A DNA stretch of 64,000 bases, from contig OX457074.1 in assembly GCA_949752795.1 (NCBI GenBank), positions 30,551,980 through 30,615,979 of the forward strand, given 5' to 3'. The notes beneath the pieces were generated by a model. That model saw only the letters and a list, made by a program, of their open reading frames with translations. It did no database searches and was not told where the DNA came from. The first letter of the stretch is position 1, and the number at the start of each line of letters is the position of its first letter. This DNA is from Hyperoodon ampullatus. Taxonomy: Eukaryota; Chordata; Mammalia; Artiodactyla; Ziphiidae. The translations under genes were made by a program, and so were the position numbers. This document shows positions 44,161-55,639 of this stretch, one piece after another.

Positions 44161-46220
44161 TGTTTGTCTTATTGGCTTGTGGAAACTCTTTACTATTATG
44201 GAAAGGTGAGTCTCGAACAGAAGGACGCAAGGATGGCAGCAGAGGGGGAACGTTCTTCCCTGAGGCTGCCCGTGAGTTGTTTCCTAAATCTCTGGCCAGA
44301 CAGGTTCTTGCCACTTACTCTTTTGCTTCTGTGAGCCAAGTACATCCCCTGCTTGTTTTGTTTTGGCTTAATTCACCAGAGTGGAGTTCAGTGATTTAAT
44401 GAACTGTGATGTGTCTGCCTTCTCCCCCCCACAAGGTAGAGGTCCCAGGAAGGGTCTGAGGGGGTGTTCTCCCTCCTGGACTCCCTGCTTCCTCTGCTGC
44501 CCCCTGATTCCCAGGTCCCAGGTGCCTGGAGACCCTGCCAAGCGTCTGCAGCTTCCTGTGCCCCGTCCCCTCGTCCTGGCCGGGGCTGCTGCTCTCTTTA
44601 CTTAGGAGGTGGTGGCAGGGCCTGGGCTCGGAGATTGTTTGTGCTTCCGGCTCTGGGAATGTGGATGGCGGGTGCCCCTTGATGACTGTACCCCAGAATC
44701 TCAAGGTCAGAGCCCATGGGCCTCAGGGACCCTGGGGCTGGCTGCCTCTGTGGATGGAGGAGATGCAGTGGCCAGAGGTTGGCTTTCGCGGGGAAGGACT
44801 GGCCACCCCTTAAAGGCTTCGTGGGAGAGCTTGGTGCTGGCTGGGAGGAGGCGTGACTCTTCGCGGGAACCACCCCCACCTTACGTGGCCTCGGAAGGCC
44901 CTAAGGATTGCCACTGCGTAGCCCACCCAGGCCTCCCCTGAGCACTTTCTCTGTGACAGCCCTCCCCTGGCGAAGTGCAGAACTCACCCATCAGCCCCAG
45001 TGTGGGGCGGCCAGCAGCCAAGGCCTGGTGGGAGTTGGCGGGTCAGTATCCTGATGGCCGGTGGGCTGGTGACTGGGGGCTCCTGCAGGCAGGGGAGCCC
45101 AGGTGCTCTCGGCGGTGGCCTGCCCACCAGCGCAGCCCACCGGGGCTCCTTCCCTTCCCTTCCACTCACCTACAGTTTTCTGGATCCCCTCCACCCAAGC
45201 CACCTGCCCTCAGAACCTGTCTCAGGCTAGGGGACCCCAGAGCCGAAGGAGCTCGGGCAAGAGCCCTCGTGCTCCCCCTACCCGCCCAAGCCACGAGGTG
45301 TAATCCGATACTCCTGACCTGTGAATTCCACAGAATCAGCCCCTTCTTGCTCATTGCTGGCCCCCAGCCCTGGTAGGAGGCACCTGGTGGGTGGTGTTGG
45401 GCTGGGGCTCCTGCAGAGAAGGCGGCGGGGTTGGGGGGGGTGGCCCTGGGGGACTGAGGCCTTTCCCCAGGTGAGCTGGCCACAGGAGTCGGGCGGCCGT
45501 TCTGCAGGGCTGAGTTCTGTCTGCATCAATCCTGCCAAACCGGCTGGAACCTGTCTGGCTGCGTGCAAGGCCCCTGGGACCTCGGTCCTCACACTCAGGG
45601 GCAGTGGCGTCAGACAAGGCCCACAGAGGCATTTCCACTGCTGGGCCCCTCCCTGGACAGAGCCCCCTCCAGATCTGCCTGGGGGCCATACCCTGGGACG
45701 ATCTAGTTCTTCTACAAACCCAAAATGGACTCTAGAGTTTGCTGGTCGTCACTGAGCACATCCAGTACGCTGGACACCAGGCTGGGGATGAGGACACAGT
45801 GATGGGTAGCAGGGTGTCATGGGGTTTCTGGCCTCCTAGGGGAGCCCAGCCTGGATCGTGTGTCCCGTTCTCAAAGCCTCCAGTGCTGGGCAGGGAATGA
45901 GTGGGCAGCTCCGAGGGCCAAGGACAGAGGGGCAGGTGTGGGGGCAGATGGGAAGGTGGCTCAAAGAGGGCGGCCTGCAAAGACTAGTTTGGGCCCGGTG
46001 GAGGCAAGTGCCAAGGCCCTGAGGCAGGAAAGAGCAGGCATTTTGAGACCACAAAGGGAGACCGGAGGGGAGAGAAGTGAGGCAGGAGGGGAAGCGGGGA
46101 GTGGGGGTGGTGGGGCCTGGGGGCCCACCAGGAGTGCTTCTGGGTGTGCTGTGAGCGGAAGGGGATGGGAAGCCAGGCTGTGACCGTTCTCGAGACGCAG
46201 GCCCTGGGAGGGGTGTGGGC
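44161..46220. other. GC-rich single-copy DNA
   Basis: No supported exon. Part of 45740-46060 resembles an old repeat (GGACACCAGGCTGGGGATGA, then GTGCCAAGGCCCTGAGGCAG), family not resolved. Overlapping ORFs on both strands are composition artefacts. Confidence 0.4.
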
Positions 46221-46224
46221 ATGA

Positions 46225-46310
46225 CAGGCCTCCCACAGCTGCCCTCTGCCCACTTCACACTCGAGGAGACTGAGACTTGGAGATGGGAAGGAATTTCCCC
46301 GGTTCCCCCA
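46225..46310 (+). repeat. MIR fragment
   Basis: CCACTTCACACTCGAGGAGA followed by CTGAGACTTGGAGATGGGAA is MIR-core-like in sense orientation. Confidence 0.5.
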
Positions 46311-48585
46311 GCAGCCCCCTGCAGCCCCCTGATGCCAGGCTGTTCTCTGCCTCCACCCAACGTCTTGATGTGGGCCTCGTGTGGCCAGGGCATCTGTGTC
46401 CCCAAGGCGGGGACGAAGGAGGGAGGGGTTTACCCACACGAGCCCCGGCCTGCAGCCCTGCCCCACCGTGTTCCGTGTTCTCATGGCTTGGTTTGTTCAG
46501 TGCGCTCTCCGTGCTGGCCAGGAAGCAAGAACACGCGAGGACAGGGGACCGGCCGGGCCACGGAGCCGACCAGCAGATAGAGGAGTGCACTCGGAGGCAC
46601 CCTCCTCTGCTGGTCAAGGCCCGACCCCACTCGCAAGGCCAGGGGACATGACCTTGGCTCTGACCTCACCTCCTCCTGCTACTGTCTTGTATGGGGCTTC
46701 CTGACCCCTCCGGCCTCCAGGCTCCCAACTGGAATGAGAGGATCCTTAGAGATCCTTCCAGCAAGCAGGGGCTGAAGCTGGGGCTGAAGCCTGGCCAGTG
46801 GCTCCTGGCCCCTCGCCCGTCAGCCCCACAGGGTGCCTCCCACCGAGGCCCCATCTGCACTGGCTCCTGCCCCGGCAGCTGGGCTTCCGTGGGGCTGGGA
46901 CCCCTGTCATGGGCTGGTGCGTCCTACCCCAGGGAGAAGGCCGAGAGCAAGGGTCTCTTTCACTAAGGAAGCTCCTGTCCCCTCCAGGCCTCAGTTTCCC
47001 CTGCAGTGAGGGGTGGATGAGGGGTCTGGGAGGCTGGGATGCATTCCCAGAATCCCTTGGAGTCCCGGGACCGCCCACGCCCTTTGTCCCGCGATCCTGA
47101 GAAAGGCCAGGCTGATGAGGCTGTGGGTGGGAGGAGGGGCCTGGCCGCTCAGCTGCGCTGTCGGGGCCCCGGAGGTGGGGGGCAGCGGCCTGGGCCCCGG
47201 GCCGCCAGGGCACCACCCTCCTGGCATTTCAGCGATGCCGCGACACGCCTGCCACAGAGGGCGGCCACAGTCTTATTTTGCAAGGTTTCCAGGAAAGAAT
47301 GCCAAGTGGGGTAGGAGGGGAGGCATGGCTGCCCTGGGCACCACCCCCCCCAAGCTGGGTCCCTCTGAAGCTTGCTCCTGAGCAGCGGTATTGTACCTTC
47401 TCCCTGGAGGATGGGACCCGCTGGCATCGTTTCTGGGCTCATCCCATCTAGTGGGTGGGGGGCGCGGTGCAGAACCACTCCCCTCCCCACCACCTCCAGC
47501 CCGGCCTCTCCCCTAGGCCTAGGGATGCAGTTCAGCCTCCGTACCTAAAATTCCACCCTCGAGGCACAGTTCTTGCCAGGTAAGGCATCACCTTGGGTGA
47601 AAAATGTAGGTTTCCCTACTGTGAAATGCAAGCAGGATGGAATCCAAACGGGCTCAAGGAAACCGGCCACTTTGCTCCGACGCCTGGCTGCGAACACCCA
47701 GAAAAAGCTGCTGCAAACAAGCAAGCCTGACAGATGGAGTTGGTCCAGGCCCAGGGTTGCCTTGTCCAAGGAGGGCCCTGAAGGGTGCTCCCATGGGTTA
47801 GGGGAGTGGGGACCCCAGATGAGTTAGGGGGGTGTCCCAGGGCCTTCCATCGGCTTCTGGTGCCATGAGGTATATGGGTGTGGGGTAAACGGAAGCCCTG
47901 AGTGCCCCCGCCCCCTGTGGGACCTCAGCCATCTTTGCCCCACTGAGCACCGTCTTTCCAAGGGGCTCATGGTGGTCCTCCTCTCAGAGCTGCTGGGAGG
48001 AGGGGGCCGAAGCCGGAGCCAGGGCCGGGCACACGCTTGGTGCTCAGTAAACGCTGGTGATGCCATAAGTTGCACGTGGTTCCCCAAACCCGTTTGACCC
48101 CCGAGCCCTTTTCCATGGGGCGCGCCCAGTGGTGCTTGGCAGGGGGATGACCCCCTTGGAAGAGGGTGAACTCCCCATCGGTGGGTGAGGCAGGTAACCA
48201 GGGTCTGGCTGGAATGGCCTCCAGTGGCAGAGGGGGAGGCTGCAGTGGCTGGGGACCCAGGCAGGGCCATGGGAGCCTGGTGGGCCCCTTCCCACACGGC
48301 CCAAGCCCACCACACTCAGAACGTATCCACACCTCCTCTGAGAGCTGCCCCTGGTCTGGGCCTGCTGGGAAGGCAGCCAAAGACCTGGCAGGCGGGGCTC
48401 ACGGCGGGGCTGTTAAGTAGCATCCCTGTCGCTGTGACACTGGGGTCAGGAGGAAAGCAGGAACTTGGGAGAGACGTTCAGGAATCCTTTTTCTTTTTCC
48501 TTAGTGTTAGACCCATCTGTTCTTTAGTGTGTCAGCAACCATTATCTCCCTTCAATGCCCGGAGACTCATTCTCTGCCTCTTTCT

Positions 48586-48588
<3 letters not shown>
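46311..48588. other. GC-rich single-copy DNA
   Basis: The densest GC stretch outside the CpG islands. A weak inverted MIR piece (GGCCTCAGTTTCCCCTGCAG) lies near 46987 and an L2-like end (TTGGTGCTCAGTAAACGCTG) near 48040. I see no exon with family similarity. Confidence 0.4.

Positions 48589-48630
<42 letters not shown>
48589..48630. repeat. (TG)n microsatellite
   Basis: Twenty-one uninterrupted TG units directly abutting the tail of an antisense SINE. Confidence 0.98.
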
Positions 48631-48634
<4 letters not shown>

Positions 48635-48817
48635 ATTTATTTATTTATTTAATTGGTTGCACTGCATCTTAGTTGTGGCAGGCGGGCTCCTTAGTTTTGG
48701 CAGGCGAACTCTTAGTTGCGGCATGCATGTGGGATCTAGTTCCCTGACCAGGGATCGAACCCAGACCCCCTGCATTGAGAGCGTGGAGTATTACCCACTG
48801 AGCCACCAGGGAAGTCC
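48631..48817 (-). mobile_element. CHR-1-type SINE
   Basis: Left tail TATAATTTATTTATTTATTT, inverted B box GATCGAACCC, right end ACCAGGGAAGTCCC. The left flank is the (TG)n run, so no duplication can be judged. Confidence 0.9.
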
Positions 48818-48822
48818 CCAGT

Positions 48823-48840
48823 ATACATATATATATATAT
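48823..48840. repeat. (TA)n tract, left flank of SINE
   Basis: ACATATATATATATAT; it recurs at 49209-49226 after the SINE, so it is part of the target-site duplication. Confidence 0.85.
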
Positions 48841-49208
48841 TTTTAATAGTTTTTATTTTTTTAATTTTCAAAAAAATTAAAAATTTTTTTTATTTTGTTT
48901 ATTTATTTTTGGCTGCATTGGGTCTTCGTTGCTGCACGTGGGCTTTCTCTAGTTGTAGTGAGCGGGGGCTACTCTTGGTTGCAGTGCGCGGGTTTCTCAT
49001 TGTGGTGGCTTCTCTTGTTGCAGAGCACGGGCTCTAGGCACGCGGGCTGCAGTAGTTGTGGCTCGTGGGCTCTACAGCGCAGGCTCAGTAGTTGTGGCGC
49101 ACGGGCTTGGTTGCTCTGAGGCATGTGGGATCTTCACGGACCAGGGGTCGACCCTGTGTCCCCTGAATTGGCAGGCAGGTTCTTATCCACTGCACCACCA
49201 GGGAAGTC
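48841..49208 (-). mobile_element. CHR-2-type full-length SINE in a TA tract
   Basis: Long A/T tail region including the near-palindromic AAAAAAATTAAAAATTTTTT, then a full antisense body ending ACCAGGGAAGTCC. Flanked on both sides by (TA)n. Confidence 0.9.
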
Positions 49209-49235
49209 CTATATATATATATATATCTTTTCCCA

Positions 49236-49785
49236 TTTTTTTTTATTGTGGTGAAATATACACAATATAAAATTTACCATCTTAGCCTTTTTTTTTTTTT
49301 TTTTTTTTTTTTGCGGTACATGGGCCTCTCACTGCTGTGGCCTCTCCCGTTGCGGAGCACAGGCTCCGGATGCGCAGGCTTAGCGGCCATGGCTCACGGG
49401 CCCAGTCGCTCCGTGGCATGTGGGATCCTCCCGGACTGGGGCACGAGCCCATGTCCCCTGCATTGGCAGGCGGACTCTCAACCACTGCACCACCAGGGAA
49501 GCCCCATCTTAGCCATTTTTAAGTGTACAGTTCAGTGGCCTTAATAAACACGTCCACATCATCGTGCAACCGTCAGCCCCATCCACCTCCAGAACTTTTT
49601 CATCCTCTGAAACTGGAACTCTGCACCCATTAAACAACTCCCCCATCACCACTCCTCCTCAGCCCCTGGCACCCACCATTCTGCTTTCCGTCTCTCTGGG
49701 TTGGGCTCCTCTAGGAACTGCATGTGAGTGGGATCATACAGTATGTGTCTTTATGTGACGGGGGAAGCCCTATATTTTAAAAATG
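49236..49785 (-). mobile_element. L1 3'UTR, antisense
   Basis: ATTGTGGTGAAATATACACA, GTGTACAGTTCAGTGGCCTT, CATCCTCTGAAACTGGAACT and GATCATACAGTATGTGTCTT are in antisense L1 3'UTR order. Split by the SINE at 49288-49503. Confidence 0.85.
49288..49503 (-). mobile_element. Short-form CHR-2 SINE
   Basis: T-run of over 20 bases. Perfect 11-bp target-site duplication CCATCTTAGCC at 49277-49287 and 49504-49514. Confidence 0.95.
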
Positions 49786-49894
49786 TATTGATTAGCCCTA
49801 AAAAATTATGAAACCTTTCAGACATCCATAACAAATATCCATGTTCTCACCCCTTGGACTTAACAAATAGTCTTCTTTCCAAAACAAAATTAGA

Positions 49895-50292
49895 CTACAC
49901 ATCAGAGATGAGTTGATAAGTAAGATGTATTCCATCCATGTAACGGAAAATCCTTCAGCCTTAAAAAGAAAGGAAGCACTGACACATGCTACAACGTGGA
50001 TGAACGTTGAACACATTATACTAAGTGAAAGAAGCCAGTCACAGAAGGCCACACAGCACATGATTCCACATGTGCGAAGTGTCTGGAATAGGCAAATCCA
50101 TAGAGACAGAAAGCAGATGAGTAGTGTCTGGGCGTGGGGGTGTGTGGAGAGGATGAGGAATGACCGCTTAATGGGTCCAGGGTTTCCTTTTGGGGTGAAG
50201 AAAATGCTGTAAATTTCGATCAGGGTGAGAGGTGCACAAATCTGTGAACAGAATTAGATGAGTGAATTCTGTGACGTGTGACATACCTCAGT
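49895..50292 (+). mobile_element. L1 3' end, sense
   Basis: GATGTATTCCATCCATGTAA, CTACAACGTGGATGAACGTT, AGTGAAAGAAGCCAGTCACA and the 3'UTR CTGTGACGTGTGACATACCT are in sense order. It lies tail-to-head against the antisense L1 to its left. Confidence 0.8.
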
Positions 50293-50296
50293 GAAG

Positions 50297-50630
50297 ACGT
50301 GTTAGTTTGCTGGGGCTGCTGTAACAAAGCCCCACACGCTGCGTGGCTTCAACACTGCAGCCTCCTGTCCCCCGTCTGGAGGCCAGAACCCATCCAGGTG
50401 TCGCAGGGCTGGTCCTGCTGTGGCCGTGATGGGAGGAGCCTCCCCAGTCTCACCCCCAGGACTGCAGACAGCCGTCTTCTCTGACGCGTGTCTGTCTCTG
50501 TGTCCAAATTTCCCCTTTTTGAAAGGGCACCTGTTATGTTGGATTAAGGCGCAACCTTAATGACCTCGTTTTAACCTCATGATCCCTGTAAAGACCCCAT
50601 CTCCAAGTAAGGAGACATTATCATCCTTCC
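50297..50630 (-). mobile_element. MLT1-type LTR, nearly complete
   Basis: Begins GTGTTAGTTTGCTGGGGCTG, then CTGTGTCCAAATTTCCCCTT, GTTGGATTAAGGCGCAACCT, CCTCATGATCCCTGTAAAGA. This is an antisense MLT1 LTR over most of its length. No internal retroviral region is present. Confidence 0.85.
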
Positions 50631-50639
50631 TGGCACGTG

Positions 50640-51690
50640 GTTATTGACACAGAGTCCAGGAGGATTGAGGGCTGGGACACCTGGAGGAGCCGGCCCAGGG
50701 TCCTGGTTGAGGCCCTCACGCACTGTGCAACTTGGGGAAGTCACATCCTGACAGAAGAAGGAGCCGGCCTTTTGGCTGCTGGCAAGAGGCTAAGTTGGCA
50801 GCATCTGCTTCATCCAGCCGGCCAGCCCAGCCCAGCCCAGCCAAACCCAGTGTCCGCCCGCGGATTGCCGAGTGAACACCTGTGGAATAAGCGTCTCATG
50901 GCTCATGGTATAAATCTTCCCTCATGGATGACAACCAGTCACTGGACCGTTCTCTAGGCCAGGCCCTCTGCTCAGTGCTTTACTCCCGGCCAGCCCTGCG
51001 GGACCCTATTGTCCAGGAGTGGGCTCACCCCTCCCCCCAGAGGTGGCGGCCCAGCCTGGCAGGGGTGGTGCCTCCCCAAGGCCTCTGCTCAAAGGAGGAG
51101 CAAGATTCAAGCCAGCCTCCAGAGCCTGTGCTTCTTTTTTCAGAGTTACTCATTTTATGCGTTCTGAAAAGAAACCAGAGTGTCAGAGTTACTCATTTTA
51201 AAAACTCGTAACTTCCACACTGTAAAGCGCATAGATCTGGCGTGTAGCTCACATGCACGTGGCACCCAGATGGGGACCCAGCCTCTTCTTTGAGCTCTGT
51301 CCTTGCTGTTGGTTCATCAGCATTTATCCTGACCCCTCCCTTTGCAGGTGAGGAAGTGAGACCTGTGGGGACGTCACTTGCCCGAGGTCACAGCAAGAGC
51401 AGGACAGTGCTGGGACTCAAGCCCCATGTTGTCTGGGCCCACCATGCACTCTGTCCGGGCAGGATCTGGGGTCATCGTGATGCCGAGAGCTGTCTGCTGG
51501 AGGCTGTGCTGGCTGTGAGTCCCGGCTCCCTGTGCACTAGCTCTGCGAAAGGGGGCAGGTGTCCCAGGCCTCCACTTCCCCGTCTGCAGAAGGGGCGTGA
51601 TGACAGCATGTCCTCCTCAGGGATGTTGGAAGGGCTAGAACATGCCTGCGTTGGGGAAGTGTTACACACATGATTTTATAACACGGGTTG
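50640..51690. other. Single-copy DNA with two MIR traces
   Basis: MIR-like sense text (GGTGAGGAAGTGAGACCTGT, CCCGAGGTCACAGCAAGAGC) at about 51345-51440 and inverted MIR text (CTTCCCCGTCTGCAGAAGGG) near 51575-51665. AGTTACTCATTTTA is repeated 48 bases apart at 51145 and 51187. No exon recognised. Confidence 0.45.
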
Positions 51691-51692
51691 TC

Positions 51693-52045
51693 TTTTATTT
51701 TTTTTAATAAATTTATTTATCTTATTTAGTATTTTATTTTTGGCTGTGTTGGGTCTTCGTTGCTGTGCGCGGGCTTTCTCTGGTTGCAGTGAGTGGGGAC
51801 TACTCTTCATTGCGGTGCGCGGGCTTCTTATTGCAGTGGCCTCTCGTTGCAGAGCACGGGCTCTAGGCACACGGGCTTCAGTAGTTGTGGCACACGGGCT
51901 CAGTAGTTGTGGCACGTGGGCTCAGTAGTTGTGGCGCACGGGCTTAGTTGCTCCACGGCATGTGAGATCTTCCCGGACCAGGGCCCGAACCCCCGTCCCC
52001 TGCATTGGCAGGCGGGTTCTTAACCACTGGACCACCAGGGAAGCC
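51693..52045 (-). mobile_element. CHR-2-type full-length SINE
   Basis: Antisense full copy. Flanks ACACGGGTTGTCTTTT and CCACGGATTGTTTTTT are the diverged target duplication. Confidence 0.92.
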
Positions 52046-52061
52046 CCACGGATTGTTTTTT

Positions 52062-53585
52062 ACTCTCATTATAAAGTCTCAGTGTGTGGTGGAAAGATCA
52101 GATAGTGCTGGTCCTCATTCCTGGAGCTGCTCAGACCGTCTTGGTTGGGGGGGCCTTTCCCCAGCACCTCCCTGGCTGCCCTCTCGGCCTGGATGGTCCA
52201 ACGGCCTCCACCTTCACCTCCAGGTGGGGTCAGGAAGGAATCCTGGGAGGTGGCTCACAATGAGTCCCATTCTCCGGAGAGGCTGCCCCATCCATAGTCC
52301 ACCCCGCTGATGGAAACCTGGGGCGCAGCCAAGCGCATGCAGGGGGCAGGTCTGCAGCCCCGTGACCCAGGGAGCCACACGCATGCCCAGGGCTCGGGCT
52401 GCCAGGCGGCCCAGCTGAGGCCACCGTAGGTACGACTCTCAGCTGTGCCTCTTTCCTTGGCTGCGTGACTCTGAGCTTCAGGGTCCCCATCCTGAACCGC
52501 AGGCCAGTCCCCTGGAGAGGCCACACCTGAGGTCAGCCCCGAGGTTGGGCAGGGCAGGAAGCAGAGGCCTGAGGCTGAGGGGAGAGCTGTCACATGGGAG
52601 GTGTGCCTGCAGCCTCTCCGGCTGCTGGCTCTGGGACCAGCCGGGCCCCTCCAGGCCAGGCCCGCTGCACACCCTAGGCACCTGGGCCGGTGACCTCCCA
52701 CCCCTCCCGCTCCCTCGGAGCCAGGACCCCTCCCTCCAGGCCATGGGGCATGGTGGCAGCGGGCCCTGCTCCCCTGGACCATCCGGTCACTCCAGGATCC
52801 TCCGGAGCCTCTCCCACGGCCCAGGCAGTTTTAGAAGGAAACCTGGGGAGGGGGTGTTGTACAGAAGGAAGCAAGACGCACAAGGGCTCCGTCCACGCAG
52901 AGCAGACCGTCCGGTACGGGAGGCGTGAGATTTCAGAGTGAGGTGCCGACCCATGAGGGTGAGAAGGGCCCCGGGAGCACGTTCCAGGCAGAGACAGGGG
53001 TGGGGCAAAGGTCCTGGGGGAGGAAGTGTCGGGCGTCTGGGGTGCAGACAGCAGGCCTCTGCCCACTGCTGAGGACAGGGCTTCCCTGTACCGTCCTTAG
53101 GGCCTTGGGGGCCCCTCCACTGGTGATGTACGGCTATGCCGGCCGCCGTTTTTAGAGAGGACATTCTTCCTAAGATGGAACCAAAACCCCTCCTCTCGAC
53201 GTGAAGTCTCAGCCTCTCCTCTAGGCCCCCTGGACCCGGAGCAAGCTGGCTCCTGCGGCCGCCTCCTCACCAGCTCCAAGGTTACCATCGTGGTGGGGAA
53301 GTGAGTGAAACACTCAGTGACCTAAAGCATCTTCCCATGAACCCAAGACAACCAGATGGGCCTGTTTTATCAGCCTCGGACACAGTGAGAGGAGCCAAAC
53401 TCTGGAAGAGCAGCTGGACCCAGGGCAGCGAGGGGAGGCTGGGGAACCGGTCTGAGTGCTCCGTACAGGGACTGGAGGGCCTTCAGTCAGCCTGTGGGGG
53501 AAGGGAAACAGGTGGACGGTGCTAGTGAGGGTGTTCCAGTGAGTGCCCAGTAACCGAGAGGAGAGAAGGGAGCTTGGGGATCAAG
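52062..53585. other. GC-rich single-copy DNA
   Basis: A weak inverted MIR trace lies near 52430-52510 and an unresolved old repeat (GTTCCAGGCAGAGACAGGGG, GGGGCAAAGGTCCTGGGGG) near 52980-53025. No supported exon. Confidence 0.4.
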
Positions 53586-53589
53586 TGAA

Positions 53590-53733
53590 CCTTTGCTGTG
53601 CTTATGGTCTGTCTCTGTGACTAGAGTACAAACTCCATGAGGGCAAGGGTTGTGTCTGTCTGGTCCATGCCTGTATCCCCAGGGCCTGGCTCCAGTAGGT
53701 GCTCAGTACATGTTTGTTGAATGAATGAATGAC
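53590..53733 (+). repeat. L2 3' end
   Basis: AGTACAAACTCCATGAGGGC, AAGGGTTGTGTCTGTCTGGT, CCTGTATCCCCAGGGCCTGG and TTGTTGAATGAATGAATGA are near consensus. Confidence 0.85.
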
Positions 53734-53779
53734 TCCTGTGGGCTGTGAACCCTGGTGCTACCCAGCTCTCTGAAGGGAA

Positions 53780-53910
53780 TGCCAGTTCTTTTGGGGACTT
53801 GCTGTGTGACCTCAGGTCCGGATCTTGCCCTCTCTGGGCTCAGTGTCCTAATCTGTAAAACAGGGGACTGGACCAGAGGGTCTCCAAGGGTCCCTCTGGC
53901 CTAAGGCTCT
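53780..53910 (-). repeat. MIR fragment
   Basis: GGACTTGCTGTGTGACCTCA followed by GGCTCAGTGTCCTAATCTGT and AAAACAGGGGACTGG is inverted MIR. Confidence 0.6.
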
Positions 53911-54345
53911 GAGGCTTCCTGCGTCTGTTACTGATCCCAGCTGCCCCCCGATTCACCCATTGCCTCAATCCCCCACCCCTCCCCCAGCCCCCCCAGCTCA
54001 CCTGTAAACAAATGGCCTTCAGGCAGTACCTTGGTGGGCTGTGGGGGCTGTGTCTTGGATTAAAGACTCTTCGAAGGCCAAAGGCAAGGGGCCCCCAGGA
54101 GCCACACCAAGGCAGGTTGGTGGCTGCAATGTGTGGAGGGGACGCAAAGGAGTGGACTCTGGGGCCTCCAAGCCTGGACTCTGCAGCTGGCCCACCCTTG
54201 GCCTTCTCACCCTGTGCCTGGGGCTCGGCAGCTGGAGGGGGTGCTTGGACCTACGTGCTTCTTACGGGGACTTGCAGGAACCAGGGAATTGAGAAGCTGG
54301 TGCTGATTGTGACCCATAACCCCCAAACCCTGACCCCTGACCTCC
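53911..54345. other. Single-copy DNA
   Basis: No exon or repeat recognised. Confidence 0.4.
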
Positions 54346-54349
54346 AGTA

Positions 54350-54870
54350 TCCAACACTCCCACGTACATGCACACATATGTACACTCAGTGGACATGCAC
54401 ACAGTTACAGACACTAACATACACTCACATAGAGGCACAGACACACCCGAGATGCCCATACATACAATAGACATACAAGCAAACAAAACTGAACAGAGAC
54501 AGACACACACACACATGCGCACGTGTGCACACATGGTATAAACACACAGGCAGTCCCACAGAAACACAGATATGTAGCCATTCGGGCCAGCCAGCCAGGG
54601 CACCTGCCCACAGACACATAAACACAGAGGATCATCTCACACGCATACAACAGAGACACAGATGTGCGCATCTGCACGACGCACACTCACACTCACGGTT
54701 GTGGACCCACACATGAACGCGCCAATACTCGTGTAGGTACATAGCATGGCCATGCCTGTGTACACTCTGAAAGACGGCCCACCCAGACGTGCACAGACAC
54801 GGACACCCGAGGGGATGCCGGATCCACCACTCACACGCATGCGTGCACACACATGCACAGTGACCTGCCC
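54350..54870. repeat. Degenerate CA-rich simple-repeat region
   Basis: About 500 bases full of ACACA-type words with no clean unit, for example CAGACACACACACACATGCG near 54500. It makes long cysteine- or valine-rich spurious ORFs on both strands. Confidence 0.8.
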
Positions 54871-55485
54871 AGCAGAGGGGCAGCACCGGCCACGTGGGCC
54901 CCGAGCAGACTCCCGTCCCAGCTTGGCCGCGTGCAGGGCCGAGGCCAGGAAAGTGGCAGCCCCCCCAGCCCCCAGCCCCCACCCTGGGGAGCTGGCAGCC
55001 CTCCAGGCCCAGGAGCAGAGGGGGCCAAGGCGGGGCGGCCCCGCTGACCTGGGTTGCCTGCCTCTTGGCACCCAAGCCCTCTTCTCCTTGGCTTTGTGAC
55101 CCTGGGGACCTTCTCCCCATGGCTGAGTGGGTCCTAGAAATTTGGGTAGCAGCCTGGATTTCCATTTCTTTTGGAGAATGAGAAGATATGTCAGGACTGG
55201 TTCCAGGTCCTGTAGGACAACTGGCTGGAGCTGCGAGGCTGCTGCCCATTTCAGAAGGACGGTGGGCACCAGCCCGCCTCCCCTCCTTGCCCCGGGGCTG
55301 CAGCATTGGGAGTCTGTGCACCCAGACCTTATTCTCCTGCGTGTGTGTGCGTGTACATCCATTCACGTATATGCACACACCTTGTCAGTGATTTTTTTAC
55401 AAAAATGGGCTCATTCAGCAAAAACTGTATGAGACCAGACACAGATTTCCCCTTTAATATATCATGTGTACATTCTTATGCTAAA
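54871..55485. other. Single-copy DNA
   Basis: GC-rich then AT-rich sequence with a short TG/CA run near 55338-55380. No exon recognised. Confidence 0.4.
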
Positions 55486-55499
55486 AAATATCTACCTTC

Positions 55500-55621
55500 A
55501 GGAATTCCCTGGCCGTCCAATGGTTAGGACTCCGAGCTTTCACCGCCCGGGCCTGGGTTTGATCCCTGGTTGGGAAACTATCCTGGAAGCCGAGGGGTGG
55601 GGCCATTAAAAAAAAAAAAGG
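55500..55621 (+). mobile_element. Short CHR-1-type SINE
   Basis: GGAATTCCCTGGCCGTCCAA start and 13-base A-run end. Perfect 14-bp target-site duplication AAATATCTACCTTC at 55486-55499 and 55622-55635. Confidence 0.95.
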
Positions 55622-55639
55622 AAATATCTACCTTCTGGC

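Noticed and set aside
45000..47400. Hidden multi-exon gene in the GC-rich stretch
   Set aside because: Many overlapping ORFs, but no recognisable protein family, consistent splice sites or CpG-island start could be found.
50297..50630. Endogenous retrovirus
   Set aside because: Only a solo MLT1-type LTR is present. No gag, pol or env sequence adjoins it.
54632..55378. 248-codon minus-strand ORF, cysteine-rich
   Set aside because: Produced by the CA-rich simple-repeat region. Its overlapping frame is open too.
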